This document shows, piece after piece, positions 43,817 through 55,049 of a DNA stretch of 64,000 nucleotides (position 1 is its first letter; the number at the start of each line of letters is the position of its first letter). The DNA is from Trichobilharzia regenti. Its lineage: Eukaryota; Platyhelminthes; Trematoda; Strigeidida; Schistosomatidae. A program made the translations under genes and the position numbers. The stretch is from assembly GCA_944472135.2 (NCBI GenBank), contig OX235266.1, forward strand, positions 15,479,925-15,543,924. The letters run 5' to 3'. The notes beneath the pieces are model-generated. The model searched no databases. It was not told the origin of the DNA and saw only the letters and a program-made list of their open reading frames with translations.

Positions 43817-44490
43817 TTGATCGAACAAAGCAAGAACTACAGTTTTTGCCGATTATTCAACGATGCACACACCAACATTGAGTTTACTATGGAACATGAA
43901 AGTGACGGAAAGTTCCACTTCCTAGACACTGCCATACAATGCCTAGAAGATGGTAGTCTTCAGAAGTCAATTTATGCAAAGCCTACATGGAATAACTTTT
44001 GTCCAAATAGCTTTAAACGTGGACTAGTCAAAACTCTGGACTATAGAGCAAGCAAAATATGCTCTATAGAGAAATTAGAGAAAGAATTTAAGTTTCTTGA
44101 AAAGATGTTGAAGAGCAATGGATACCCTCAAAGGTTCATCAACAAGTATGGAAGATCTGAAGGCTCAAATGTCAGGAAAATCACAGTGGGTAAAAAGCCA
44201 ATCTACATTCAACTTGATTATAGAGGTGAAAACATTGCAACAATGATCAACAGAAGGCTGTGTACATCACTAACCAGAGCCCATCCTGCAGCTAAGCTCG
44301 TCCCCGTTTTTCAAAGAACTTGTTCTTTGGTGCAGTCGAAAATTGATAGATTTCCTTCTTATGTTAACAATTCCAGCTGGGTATACAAATTTACATGTAT
44401 CTGCGGAAGCAGTTACATTGGAAGGACAGAAAGAAGGGCATATCTACGATTTTACGAACATGTGCCAAAAAGCTTATGTCTAAAGGGAAC
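43817..44490 (+). pseudogene. Penelope-like element: RT thumb to GIY-YIG endonuclease, 5' part
   Basis: Plus-strand frame from RLFNDAHTNIEFTMEHE: RT C-terminal part (HFLDTAIQCLEDGSL, IYAKPTWNN), linker (LEKMLKSNGYPQRFINKYG), then a CxCG-YIGRT block (TCICGSSYIGRTERRAYLRF) of a GIY-YIG endonuclease. The frame is uninterrupted until the gag element inserts after the codons for SLCLKG. It is 5'-truncated, lacking the RT core. The ORF resumes at 46311. Confidence 0.88.
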
Positions 44491-46310
44491 TGTGGTGATT
44501 GACAATTTCTATCTCTGTATTGTTTAAATACTTACTGTTGACTGTTGATATGTTTCATATATGAATTGCATTCTAATTCCGCTAAATACAAATTACTGAT
44601 TGCTGCCCTCTCTGGGTTTTGATTAGATTCCTATAATTCCGTCATCCCGGTATATTAATATTTCTAAGTACAATAAATTACTACAAATTGGCGTCGCGAT
44701 GGAGCTAAGTAACCTGGGAAAATTTCCTCTTAATGGTTCTCCGCGGGAGATTGCTGATTATTTGGAATGCTTTGATGCGTGGTGCATTTCCAAGAATGTT
44801 CGGGATGATAAAATACCTGCTCATTTCATCACTACTATTGGGCTTGATGCATATAGCCTGGTGAAGAATCTGGCGTTTCCAGATAAACCCATTTCTATGC
44901 CATATGCTAAGCTCCGTGAACTTCTTATAGATCACTTCCATGTAACTACTTTTGAGACCAGAGAGAGGGCTCACTTCAACAAACTGGTACGTTCTCCCAA
45001 TCAGAAGATAAGAGACTTTATACTACAACTCCAAATTCAAGCCTCAAAGTGTAATTTTGGAGATCAGCTGCATACACAACTACGTGATCGTCTAATTGCT
45101 GGAATCAACATTCCTAAATTAGAGAAGGAGTTAATTCAGATTCCTTCTTGTACGTTTCAAACTGCTAAAGAGGTATGTATTACATATGAAGATGTCCATA
45201 ATGAATACTCTGCTCCCACTACGTCAGTATCTGATGTCATGCTGTCCAAAGTCGAAAATACAAGTGTTCATGGAAAGAAATCCAAACTGCCGTCCACAGG
45301 TAATAGAATGCAGCCAGAGATCAAAAACATTAAACCGTGTTTATCCTGTGGAAAGTTACATCTACGAAGCACTTGCCGTTTTCGGAGTGCTAAGTGCTAT
45401 AAATGTGGTAAAGTTGGACACATCAAGACGGTTTGCAGGAGTTCGAGTACTTATGTTGCTCAACATTCTTATAATTCTCCCAAGCTGTCTAGTAAAATGG
45501 AGTCTATGTGTCTTTCAACTTTTCAAAATACTCAAGCTAATCCAACGAAAACCTCCACTGCAAGTTCAGCAACGCAAGTATCAACTGTATTCAAAAATGA
45601 GGTAGCTAAGTTGCAATGTGAACTGTCGAAAGCACGAAAAGACCTGAATGAGATGAGAGAGCAATTGAATAAAATTGAGGAATTACTGCATATGCATAGA
45701 CTACGTCTGGTGAATCCAGAGCATACAAGTTCTTGTGAAAGTCCTGCAAAACTATTCAAATCTCGAATTCTCAAAAAGCATCTGATGTCCACTACTTCTA
45801 ATGTACATTATTACAAAGATAATAACTACAGACCTTCTGTTGGAATTATACTACAAAAAATGGGAAATCGAGTGGTGAAGATATTAGACATCAAAGATCA
45901 CTCAGTTCATAACGGACACCTGGACAAAGTGACAATAAATGAAGTAGGTCGTTCCAATTATAATATTATTGATTCCGCTAATAATCCTGATTTTGTAGAT
46001 AATTCCAGATAGTACTGATGAAAATAATATCACAGAATCAGTTAGCTCGAAGCTACTTGCAAGCAAACCGAGACATCGTTATAAATACGCGAGGAGATAT
46101 TCGAGGTGTGGCGGATGTGGTGATTGACAATTTCTATCTCTGTATTGTTTAAATACTTACTGTTGACTGTTGATATGTTTCATATATGAATTGCATTCTA
46201 ATTCCGCTAAATACAAATTACTGATTGCTGCCCTCTCTGGGTTTTGATTAGATTCCTATAATTCCGTCATCCCGGTATATTAATATTTCTAAGTACAATA
46301 AATTACTACA
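44491..46310 (+). mobile_element. 1.82-kb non-autonomous Ty3/gypsy element (gag-only type)
   Basis: Two 195-bp LTRs (44491-44685 and 46116-46310; TGTGGTGATT...ATTACTACA) that I read as identical. A 5-bp duplication GGAAC lies at 44486-44490 and 46311-46315. AATTGGCGTCGCGATGG after the 5' LTR gives a TGGCG-type primer site overlapping the gag ATG. The internal region is one 437-codon frame with no protease, RT, RNase H or integrase core. It is the youngest-looking insertion in the window. Confidence 0.93.
44699..46012 (+). CDS. gag: Gag with two zinc knuckles, coiled coil and integrase-like tail
   Basis: 437 residues; the ATG lies 14 bases after the LTR. Residues 1-165 are a gypsy-type capsid (FPLNGSPREIADYLECF, RSPNQKIRDFILQLQIQA). 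Zinc knuckles: CLSCGKLHLRSTC (214-226) and CYKCGKVGHIKTVC (233-246). A heptad-rich segment (about 298-332, FKNEVAKLQCELSKARKDLN) should form a coiled coil. Residues ~372-411 (YYKDNNYRPSVGIILQKMGN...) resemble the GPY/F region at the C-terminus of gypsy integrases, so the frame probably arose by deletion of nearly all of pol. A further stretch in another frame (about 46013-46130) looks like the original pol C-terminus. Confidence 0.86.
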   Translation: MELSNLGKFPLNGSPREIADYLECFDAWCISKNVRDDKIPAHFITTIGLDAYSLVKNLAFPDKPISMPYAKLRELLIDHFHVTTFETRERAHFNKLVRSPNQKIRDFILQLQIQASKCNFGDQLHTQLRDRLIAGINIPKLEKELIQIPSCTFQTAKEVCITYEDVHNEYSAPTTSVSDVMLSKVENTSVHGKKSKLPSTGNRMQPEIKNIKPCLSCGKLHLRSTCRFRSAKCYKCGKVGHIKTVCRSSSTYVAQHSYNSPKLSSKMESMCLSTFQNTQANPTKTSTASSATQVSTVFKNEVAKLQCELSKARKDLNEMREQLNKIEELLHMHRLRLVNPEHTSSCESPAKLFKSRILKKHLMSTTSNVHYYKDNNYRPSVGIILQKMGNRVVKILDIKDHSVHNGHLDKVTINEVGRSNYNIIDSANNPDFVDNSR

Positions 46311-46553
46311 GGAACAAATGCTTTAAACAGTGTCATTGCCAGGCATCTTCTTGACACAGGTCATCAGGTGAACGTCGAAAAGTCGTTCAAAATTATCAGT
46401 AGGCAAAAGAGCTCAATTCTCCTTAAGTTTGCTGAAGCCATTTCTATCAAGCGCCTGAAACCTGATTTATGCGTACAGAAAGAGGCGGTTATCAGTCTTT
46501 CTTTGCATTGCCTGGTAACTGGATATTTTGATCTCTCTCTTGCATCTGAATGA
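46311..46553 (+). pseudogene. Penelope-like element, C-terminal part after the insertion
   Basis: Continues the GIY-YIG domain: RHLLDTGHQVNVEKSFKII, AEAISIKRLKPDLCVQKE, then LSLHC. It joins the frame of 43817-44490 once the 1.82-kb element and one GGAAC copy are discounted. An (AT)n run at 46615-46641 lies in the PLE 3' region. Confidence 0.88.
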
Positions 46554-46943
46554 GTATTGCTGAAAAATTTCCATTGTGTGTGAGTATTACTGTTCGGAAT
46601 AGTGTTTAATATTATGTATATATATATATATATATATATATTACTGTATGCATGTATTGATTGGTTGATATTTGTTTAAAATGAACTTGCTGTGCAAGTA
46701 TGTTAAAATTGTTTTTGTAGATATATTTAATAATGTCTTTGGCCTGTAAGCAGCTGAGCTGACGAGAAGGCAACGAAATAAAAGATGGTACGACTTTATT
46801 CTGCAAAAACTGTAGTTTTTGCTTTTTTCAAATTCATTAAGGGGAATAAATGTATAAAATATTGATAGATTACAACTCAATAGCATCAACATAACAATAA
46901 ACTGAATTTCAGAAAGATTAGGAAAGATAAGATTAATACAAAT

Positions 46944-47207
46944 TCATGAATTTATATTCTCTACTGAAGGCCAGCCTGGGCAGTAGTAGCGCCTAGCTGG
47001 ACTTGCTTCTTTTCCACACACAGAACACTGGTTGTTTGAGGCGAATTGCGATAGCCTCTGCTGTTTGAAGCATGCGGTACCTGGATGTTTTTGGCAATTT
47101 ATTAGGCATCCGGTAGATGATAGAGAAGGATTCTTCAGTGCTGACTGGCTTTGTGGCCAGTCGGTTTGCACCAGATGGTCCAATATCGAAATGTTAATGG
47201 TTTTCAC
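46944..47207 (-). other. Short frame with cysteine motif, origin unknown
   Basis: 87 codons on the minus strand containing CSVCGKEASPARRYYCPGW, which looks like part of a small zinc-binding unit. It could be a host exon fragment or part of an element. No neighbours support either. Confidence 0.25.
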
Positions 47208-47324
47208 TACACCTTCACTTAGCTATAGTGGGAGATGTTCTCTAGATACATACCACGATCATTCTTGATAACTGTTGTTCTACATTTTATCTTCAATTGT
47301 ATTAGGGTATATTAAAACTGTAAT

Positions 47325-48612
47325 CAAATTGCAACTCTACGCATCATCATCACAGAACAAAGCATGGAATGGCAATCAAACCTCTACCTAAACTTTCTAA
47401 AATTTGAGAAGGCCTTCGACAGACAGCGTTGACCGCGAAGTAATTTGGAAACTACTCGAGTACTACGGCGTACCCCACCCCAAATATTCATTAACCTTAT
47501 TATTCAAAAGCTGCTCGACAACGGAACATGTCAAGTGATCCACAACGGAAGACTCAGCCAGGCGTTTGGAGTAAACACAGGAGTCAGACAAGGGTGCTAC
47601 TTATTGTCACCAATGATATTCCTAATTGTGGTGGACTGACTGGATTATGCGTCAGACAGTTGGAAACGAGAATACACGGATATCCTGGACCGACCGACGT
47701 GAAGAACCTAGAAGACCTGGATTTCGCGAGGCGATGATTTATGTTTGGTGTCACATAAAATCGAAGACTTACAAGCGAAAACCGACCGACAAACTGGTCG
47801 AAGAAGCAGCCGGCGAAGACACGACTCCAGGTGAACATAGACGAGACGGAGGTTATGAAAATAGCCAACCAACCAACAACAACAACAGCAGCAACATCCA
47901 GCGCCAATCACCATCAACAAGAGGGATTTGAAAGAGGTTACTTCATTCACTCACTTATCTAGGGAGCATTGTCTCAACTACAGCCAGTCAGAACGGACGA
48001 GGATGTCAAATCGAGTGAGAAACACATTCATCAACCTGAAACCAATCTGGAAATCTTCGTCACTCAGCCAGCATCAACAACAAAATTAGGTCGGATTTTC
48101 AATACAAGCGTCACGTCAGTCAGCTCTTGTATACGGATCAGAAAATGGCGGGCGGGTCACAAACAATATTTCCAACAGCCTGTTGCAGACCTTTATCAAC
48201 AACTAACGGTCTTCGCTCTCTACTGAAGATCAGATGGCCGAACCGGAAAGACTCACCAACAAGAAACTATGGGAGCAAACAAACAAAGCAAGAACAAACC
48301 GCCCAACCAACAAATATGCAGGAGAAAGTGGAGATGGATTGGACACTCGTGGCTGAGGAGGTCGCTGGCTGACATCGCGCGAGCGTCAGGCCATTGCTCC
48401 AGTGGAACCCGGCAGAATGGGAAGCGGCGAGTGGGACGTCAGTGCAAGGGGTGACATGGAGTAGATCGTGTGAAGAGGAGTTGAAAGAGTATGGACTAAT
48501 ATGGGTGCAGGTGAAAAGTACAGCAGAAGGAAGACAGAAGTGGCAAGTGAAGACGTGCAGTTGAAGCCCTATGTTCCACTAGGAACCCAAGGGAACAATA
48601 ATAATAATACAA
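47325..48612 (+). mobile_element. RTE (SR2-like) LINE copy, 5'-truncated, decayed
   Basis: Plus strand: RT blocks LRIIITEQSMEWQSNLYLNF, LKFEKAFD, YYGVPHPKYSL, CQVIHNGRLSQAFGVNTGVRQG and MIFLIVVD, then a degraded C-terminal region (47760-48480) and the AATAATAATA tail at ~48597-48612. Several frameshifts. Confidence 0.86.
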
Positions 48613-49081
48613 TACAATATTTTATTATTTTTCCGAAGTTCACCATAAAATAGACCCACAGGATATCTTGTGTAAATCATATTATAAACGGGAACATCTC
48701 CAGGAGATGACGGTGATGATGTTGACGGTTTATCAGTCCAGATAATACCGTCTTTTCACAAATGCAATTGGTGTATCCTCTAACTCCCGAAGCACTTGTC
48801 CAGTTGAGACCAGAAATAAGTCACAAGAACGGAGCGATAGTCCAATATGTATACGCGATATATCTCGAGAGAAGAGAGAGGCCTACAGAACTACAACGGC
48901 TGTATAACTAGCAAACAAAGGTTCGTGAACAAACACGACAGTGTGACAAAAGGCGTGGATGTTTGATCATGAAATATCAGACTAACAGGTTGACTTAAGC
49001 AGTGATGGTCACTATCCAATTTCGAATGTTGAATGATGGAAGCTAGTAATTTTTGAGAGCTATATACCTCTACATATCGCC

Positions 49082-49116
<35 letters not shown>

Positions 49117-49515
49117 TATTTCTTGCCGATCGAGTCTTTGGTGAAAGCCTCTGGTTAATAATCGCTCTATTTAGAATTTACAGATACTATGTTTCTTCTA
49201 CCTTCTTACCTATATGTATTATCCACAATATATCAACGGACTGGAAAATAGATAGTTTACAACCACATAAACACCATGTTGACGTGCTTCTCGATTAATA
49301 CACTACAATTACTTAGTTGCATAAAACTCTTGTTTCTGTGGAATTTCTTGCCAAAAAGTTGTGGAATATATTGTTATTATTTGCTTTTCGAACACTGAAT
49401 TTGTGGATATAATCTTGCTGACTATCTGCTTGCAATTTTATGACTGTCTAACACTAACTAATCTCTATAATTCTATATATATTGATGGATTTACATGTCC
49501 AGGTTGGCTGAAGTC
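48613..49515. other. Unassigned DNA with (AT)n microsatellite
   Basis: An AT dinucleotide run at 49085-49115. Otherwise nothing recognised. Confidence 0.45.
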
Positions 49516-50262
49516 AGTCAGTGAACATAGAGAAAAAACAGAGGTGATGAAGATTCCTGGCCACCAACAGCTAACAACAATCACCCAGCATAAACGGGAG
49601 GAACCTGAAGGAAACAACCTCCTTTACCTACCTACCTGGGAATCTTCGTTTCAACTATAGGTGCAAGGAACTGACGGGAATATCGAAGCGAATGTCGGGA
49701 AAGTAAGGCAAGCTTTTGTTACTCTCAAGTGTGTGTGAAGGTCAACAGCACTCAGCATGAAAATTACATCCGGATTTTCAACTCCACTGTGAAGTCAATG
49801 CTAGTTTACGGATCAGAGACTTGGCCAGCGCGTCATAAAGAGCACCTCAAACAAACTACAGACCTACATTAACAGCTAACTGTCTTCGCTCAATACTACT
49901 CAAGATCAGATGGCCGGCCAGAAAAGATCAGAAACAGGGATCTCTGACAATGAGCGAACCAACCTAGCAGGAACTGATTGTGAAACAAATAGGTAGGAAG
50001 AAATGGAGATGGATTGGCCATATGCTGAGGATACTGTCAAGTAATATCACTAGACAAGTCATTGCTCGAGTGGAGCCCAAAAGGTGAGCGGCGAGTTGTT
50101 CGTCAGTGCAAGGGTGACTTGGAGGAGGTCATGTGAAGAGGAGATGAAAGCAGATGGGCAGACATGGAGCCAGGTTAAAACTCTAGCAGAGAACTGAACG
50201 CATTGGAGACGCGCGGGTGAAGCCGTATGTTCCTCTAGGAATTAAAGGAAATAATAATAATT
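49516..50262 (+). mobile_element. RTE (SR2-like) LINE 3' fragment
   Basis: Begins near GTGAACATAGAGAAAAAACA (the VNIEKTEVMKIPG block) and runs to TTCCTCTAGGAATTAAAGGA plus AATAATAAT. Its last ~350 bp are almost identical to 40600-40975. Confidence 0.85.
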
Positions 50263-50815
50263 TAATTCATCTTTTGAATACCGAAGTGAGTAATAACAGA
50301 CATTTTTCATGAGATGTCGGTTGAATCCAGTGTAATTAGTGTGTTCTCAATGCACTTGAAATTCCAGCACCATTAAACATAAAGCGGGTCATTCACATAA
50401 CCTATAATTCAAACACCTTCAGAGTCAAGGAGATGCTTTACTTATCTGTCGTGAATATGTGTGCAAACATTCAGCACTTTGATCGTATGTAATTCAACAT
50501 CGACTAATTTATTTATTGAATATACTACACAGAATAAAGCAGTATTATTTACTGGATGATGACGATTCAAACACAATTTATTGCTGTTCATAATCATATA
50601 TCATCAATTGTTAGTCTACACAGCTTCGAAACTTGAGTTTTACACTATTCTTTATTCCTCCCTAGTGATCGTAAGGGCAGCAGGATTTCACAGATGTCTA
50701 GGATAGCTGTTGAATCATTCGTGTTGAGTGCATTTTCAGCAGATTCAATGAATAAATCTCCCGCTTTCAGTCTATCCCTCCACCCTGTTATATTACATTT
50801 GAAGACTGTTATCTT
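50263..50815. repeat. Relative of the 38-kb inverted-repeat element
   Basis: From about 50515: TATTATTTACTGGATGATGA, CAGCTTCGAAACTTGAGTTTTAC and TGTTGAATCATTCGTG blocks match the left arm at 38100-38440 in direct orientation. The first 250 bp are unassigned. Confidence 0.55.
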
Positions 50816-51006
50816 ATTTTATGTCTTTGCTCAATACTTAAGATCAGATGGCTGATCAGAAAAGACCAGCAACAGGGATTTCTGGGAACAAACCAAACAG
50901 GAACCGACTGTGCAATTAATATGCAGGAAGAAATGGTGGTGGATTGGCCATACTCTGTGAAAACAAACCATCAGGTGAGTGACATCACACGCCATGCCAT
51001 TGCTTG
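50816..51006 (+). mobile_element. RTE LINE fragment, part before the nested LTRs
   Basis: TGTCTTTGCTCAATACTTAA...GCCATTGCTTG, matching the RTE 3' region (compare 49880-50070). It is interrupted at CTTG (51003-51006) and continues at 52009. Confidence 0.82.
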
Positions 51007-52004
51007 TGTTGAGTACGTAACAAAGTGATTGTACACTTTTTGGTTACTTGTATAAATTCGAGATATTGTACATAATTTTTGTTTAAAACGCTTCTTGTTG
51101 AAATATACATAACTTCCGTGTACAATTGAAAAATACACTCTGCTGTTGGAGACTTCGTCTTCTCCCTGGTCCCTTCTGCTTACTTGCTCCACTCACACCG
51201 TGTTGTATACTTCGGATTTATTGTAGGAGCCTACTACTTTCAACCGAAGACATTTCTACAACCGGAACACAGCAGCTACAGCAGACGCAGTCCAAACAAT
51301 TAACGTGCCTGTGGATTATATAATTAATTTGTAGCCGAGGACTTAGACGTTATCTTCAAGTAATTGTTATATCTGCAATGAATTAAGGTAAAACCCCGTC
51401 GCCAATTGTTATAACTGTGGGGGAATTGAATGAAGATGTTTTCACCTTATTCTGTCTGCGCCTGAACTAATCTGTCTATCTGCTCGTCGGACCTTCCGGC
51501 TTAGTAAAGCACGCAAATATCAAAAGACAAAGGCTGGACTGTGACTGTGTATTGAAGTGCAACAACGATAAAGAAAGCCATGGTATTTATACATTTTACA
51601 ACAATATGGACAGCTAACAGCATTTGAAATAATTGACCTTAATAGCCAATAACAAAGTGTGTGAGAAATCATAATATGCCATATGTGCGACATTGACAGT
51701 CAGTAACAAAATGTGTGGGAATGATATACCATATATACAAAATTAGCAGTCACTACCAAAATGCGTGAGAATGATGATATACAAAATTAGCAGTCACTAC
51801 CAAAATGCGTGAGAATGATAACATACCATAAATGCAAGTTTAAACAGTCAATACCAAAATATGTGGGATCCTATCAGTAATCCTTTTTGTTGCTATAACT
51901 CGTCACTGTATTTTTGGTAATATATTGTGATTTATTACTCCACTGACTTGGATTATTACTTTTATACTTGGAATGTTAGTGAACTCTAATATTAGTCCCC
52001 TACA
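51007..52004 (+). repeat. Gypsy-1 solo LTR, itself interrupted
   Basis: TGTTGAGTACG...CCCCTACA, about 480 bp of LTR in two pieces (51007-51364 and 51882-52004, the 5-bp duplication aside), flanked by a 4-bp duplication CTTG (51003-51006 and 52005-52008). The duplication length matches gypsy-1 at 8.9 kb. Confidence 0.9.
51365..51876 (-). repeat. Gypsy-2 LTR insertion with a short leader and a second LTR end
   Basis: 512 bp, minus sense, flanked by GTAAT (51360-51364 and 51877-51881). In element sense it reads a full LTR (TGATAGGATCCC...GTTATAAC), then ~32 bp of leader (AATTGGCGACGGGG..., the primer-binding region), then CAGATATAACA, the last 11 bp of an LTR. It is therefore not a simple solo LTR: recombination joined the leader to the 3' LTR end at the similar strings CAGTTATA/CAGATATA. 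Its LTR contains about four of the ~53-bp units. Confidence 0.85.
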
Positions 52005-52008
52005 CTTG

Positions 52009-52204
52009 TGTGCATCCCGAGTGGGAAGCGGTGAGTTGGTCGTCAGTGCGAGGGTGACATGGAGGTGATGCGGAGAGAAGATGAAAGCATACGGGCAGAC
52101 TTAGCCAGGTGAAAACGTTGTCAGAGAACCGAACTCAATGCAGACGTGACCTGAAACCCTTTGTTCCTCTAGGAATTAAAGGAAACATTAATAATAATAA
52201 TAAT
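52009..52204 (+). mobile_element. RTE LINE fragment, part after the nested LTRs
   Basis: TGCATCCCGAGTGGGAAGC...TTCCTCTAGGAATTAAAGGA with an AATAATAATAA tail. It completes the 3' end begun at 50816. Confidence 0.85.
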
Positions 52205-52233
52205 AATTTGTAAAATCTCAGAGAAATTGAAAT

Positions 52234-52291
52234 GATTAATTCCAGCGTTTCGTTCGGCAGTCTGGTCCGAGCTTCTTCAGGGAAATTAATC
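52234..52291 (-). ncRNA. PLE-associated hammerhead-like structural motif
   Basis: Minus sense: GATTAAT...ATTAATC outer stem, CUGAAGA, a hairpin UCGG/CCGA, and GAAA followed by CGCUGG. It resembles a hammerhead core but I cannot place a convincing stem III or cleavage triplet. Similar motifs at 54399-54460 (+) and 60970-61020 (+). Confidence 0.4.
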
Positions 52292-52815
52292 GAAATTAAC
52301 ATAACAGAGGTTCATATGTAATAAAGGAACATCTCTTGTTTTTAAAAACTCTGTACAATCATGAGTCATGAAACAGGCATCAACATGTATAATAAACAAA
52401 ATTGCATGAGCTATGATCATAATTTGACCTCGGACTTACAAATATTGGCCTACTTTTGTTAAAATATATGTATTTTGTAGTATACAATGGTGTGTGTGTC
52501 GGTGAACAGTCATAAAACATTAGTTAGTCTCTCTGTAAGAACACGTAGATAATCATGAATTTTGATCAAGTATGACTAATTGTTGATACATATCCAATTT
52601 TATTTATTAGTCAGGATTTGCCATGCATCAGCTAACCAGATCACACCTTCACGTCTGTTCAAACTGTTGGGATTCACCCATATTTATATGCAGGGCTTCT
52701 GCAGTCAGTCTTTCTTTATATGAACCAAAACCTTTCTGTGTAGAACCTTAGTCTTAAACATGTTGATACCTGTTTCATGACTCATACCATTGGACTAAGT
52801 TTCAAAAACAAGAGA
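52292..52815. other. PLE 5'-flanking-type DNA, mostly unassigned
   Basis: Partly complementary to 54215-54400 (for example AACATAACAGAGGTTCATATG against 54219-54240). No other feature. Confidence 0.4.
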
Positions 52816-52819
52816 TGTT

Positions 52820-53820
52820 CCTTATGATAAAGGTTTTTGTATTTCCCAATGAATGAAAAACAAAATGATATTGTTTTTACTGACGTTTCTCTATTTAGTG
52901 CCTAGTTAAGAGGAGAGAAAACGGACATTTTAGTATATCTGTATTCAGCAAGGAACACCACTCGAACAAATATTTAGGCTTCGGATAATCACACCCCAAC
53001 AGCGCAAAGATTTCAGCTGTTTCAAGTCTTTTTAGACGAGCACACTCTCTGATAATGGATGAGAAAGAAAAGGAAGTATCTGGCATTACTGAGACTCTTA
53101 AGCAAAACAACTACCCAAGGAACTCCGTCAACAAAATTAACACTGACATTAAGTATGGTCGAAAACTTAGTCCGAAAACATGGGCATTCCGTATAAAGCA
53201 GAAAACATCAGAGTTTACTTCAAAACATCACACATGGACATACTGCAAAGTAACTTTGTCCATGAAAAATACCAAATCTCTAGGGATTCTCTATCTAATT
53301 GTGTCTACAAGAAAAATTCTGCCTCGAGTGTGATCCAATAAACAGCGGACAAACCTCAACGGAGAGGAATCAAAATCAGAAGAAATGAACACCGTATGGC
53401 CACCTCTGTTCGACCACCGATAAATCCAGTTGAACTAGAAAAACTTGAAAAATCATCAACCATAAGTGGTCTACACGCTATAGAATCAGGCCACAAATTG
53501 ATTTTGACAATATTGAAATAATCCAAAAAAAAACTTCAGAAATCACAAAGAACGCCTAATATCAGAACTACTTCATATCAAGTGGAATCCAAAATGTCTG
53601 AACTAAATAGGAATGATGGACTAAAACAGAATCTGACCTGGTTACAACAACCACCCCACCTCCCCCCATGAAATGATAAAATCAACACGAATGTGATAAG
53701 CAAGTTCACTATGTAAACACACGCACACTACTTTTATAATTTTACACACTGATCAAATCCAACAATCTACACTTGACTTTGTTATCTTTACCAAATGACC
53801 AACTTCACAACAACAAAAAA
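52820..53820 (+). mobile_element. Penelope-like element remnant (3' half)
   Basis: Plus strand: FPMNEKQNDIVF, then KEHHSNKYLGF and a frame at 53055-53333 (EKEKEVSGITETLKQNNYPRN). Next come a degraded endonuclease region and the C-terminal IDFDNIEII block at ~53500. The 3' untranslated part 53640-53820 is complementary to 30520-30700, so it is the same family as the 30.5-kb remnant. Confidence 0.82.
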
Positions 53821-53949
53821 CGATCCCAGACTGACGAACGATGATCAAGTTCTTAAACTTTGTTTTGATATCATAACAGATGTACTATTACCTTTGTTAT
53901 TTGGTTCAGTGGTCTTTATTGTCATTTTGACTTTCATTATGTCCCTTTA

Positions 53950-54250
53950 ACTTAAGCTATTTTCTCACCTCTTAACTCTTTTTTATGTATATATGCTGAA
54001 TTTTGTAAATTCTGGTTTAATAATACTTTGATAAAGCTATTAGCATTAAATAGCGGAACGTCAGTAAGAGCAACAATATCGTTTTGTTTTTCATTCATTG
54101 GGAAATACCAGAAAACCTTTATTATAATGAATATCATATACCCAATGCCCAAATTTTTTCAAACCGTTAAAAGTGAACTTGGTTTGGACATATGTAAGAG
54201 ATGTGCCTTTTATACATAAACCTCTGTTATATTAATATCAGTAAAAGGTT
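53950..54250 (-). mobile_element. Penelope-like element fragment in opposite orientation
   Basis: Minus-strand frame 54152-53952 reads FPMNEKQNDIVALTDVPLFN, the same segment as at 52845-52900 on the plus strand. It is a separate inverted fragment, so the two form an inverted pair about 1 kb apart. Confidence 0.65.
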
Positions 54251-54398
54251 TGAGCATTGTGGATTAGATCAAATAAAATATAATTATATTTCAATAGTTT
54301 ACACACAATGATAAGTTTTGTTATTGATAATATTTCGAGCAAAATTACTGCCCGTGTTCACACCACTGTTGGAATTGTTTTATTGTTATGTTAATTTC

Positions 54399-54460
54399 GA
54401 TTAATTTCCCTGAAGAAATTCGGACCAGATTGCCGAACACAGGAAACGTTGGGATTAATC
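54399..54460 (+). ncRNA. PLE-associated hammerhead-like structural motif
   Basis: GATTAATTTCC, CUGAAGA, hairpin UUCGG/CCGAA (5 pairs), GAAA, then GGGATTAATC: the outer GAUUAAU/AUUAAUC stem is perfect. Same caveat as 52234-52291. Confidence 0.42.
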
Positions 54461-54464
54461 ATCA

Positions 54465-55045
54465 CTTCAATTTCGCTGGAATTTTATAAATATAATTTTT
54501 TACAAATGTCTACTTCTCACACGCCGCTCAATTATTTTGCAAATATCCGGTCAAATCTTGATCACAGTTCATATGAATAATAATAGTAACAGTCTTATTG
54601 CATGATCATGTGCAGCTGCATGAAGCGCTATAGATAAGCAATTTTCTTAGGGTCAAGTAATATCGATATTGCTAGAATTTTGTGCTTCGCTAATGTGAAT
54701 GACTCCGTTCTACTATTTCGCCTATGTATTCGACCTGAAAATCATTCCAACAGGGTATTAGATAAACTAGGTTATTTCGTTTCATAAGTTTCACAGGATA
54801 CTTTAACTGACATAACTTGAGTCTAGATGAGTTCATGGGTGACTGAATGCTACTTTTATTCCTTTGATATAAGTATGAAACTTGGTCATTGTGGTAGAGT
54901 AGATAAGATTTCATTTTGATAAATCACACAGTGTTGTTATTTATTTTAGTTTTTTTTGATTAAAGCTTGATTCCATACTGTATTTTTGGTACAAGTATAG
55001 AATTTTCAGCCTGTGATATCGGTAGCCCAAATTTTTCAGGCCGAC
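54465..55045. other. Unassigned DNA with PLE-associated short repeat
   Basis: Contains TAAGTATGAAACTTGGTCAT...GTGGTAGAGTA (~54868-54905), the inverted form of the repeat at 30.45 and 41.19 kb. Confidence 0.45.
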
Positions 55046-55049
55046 TATA

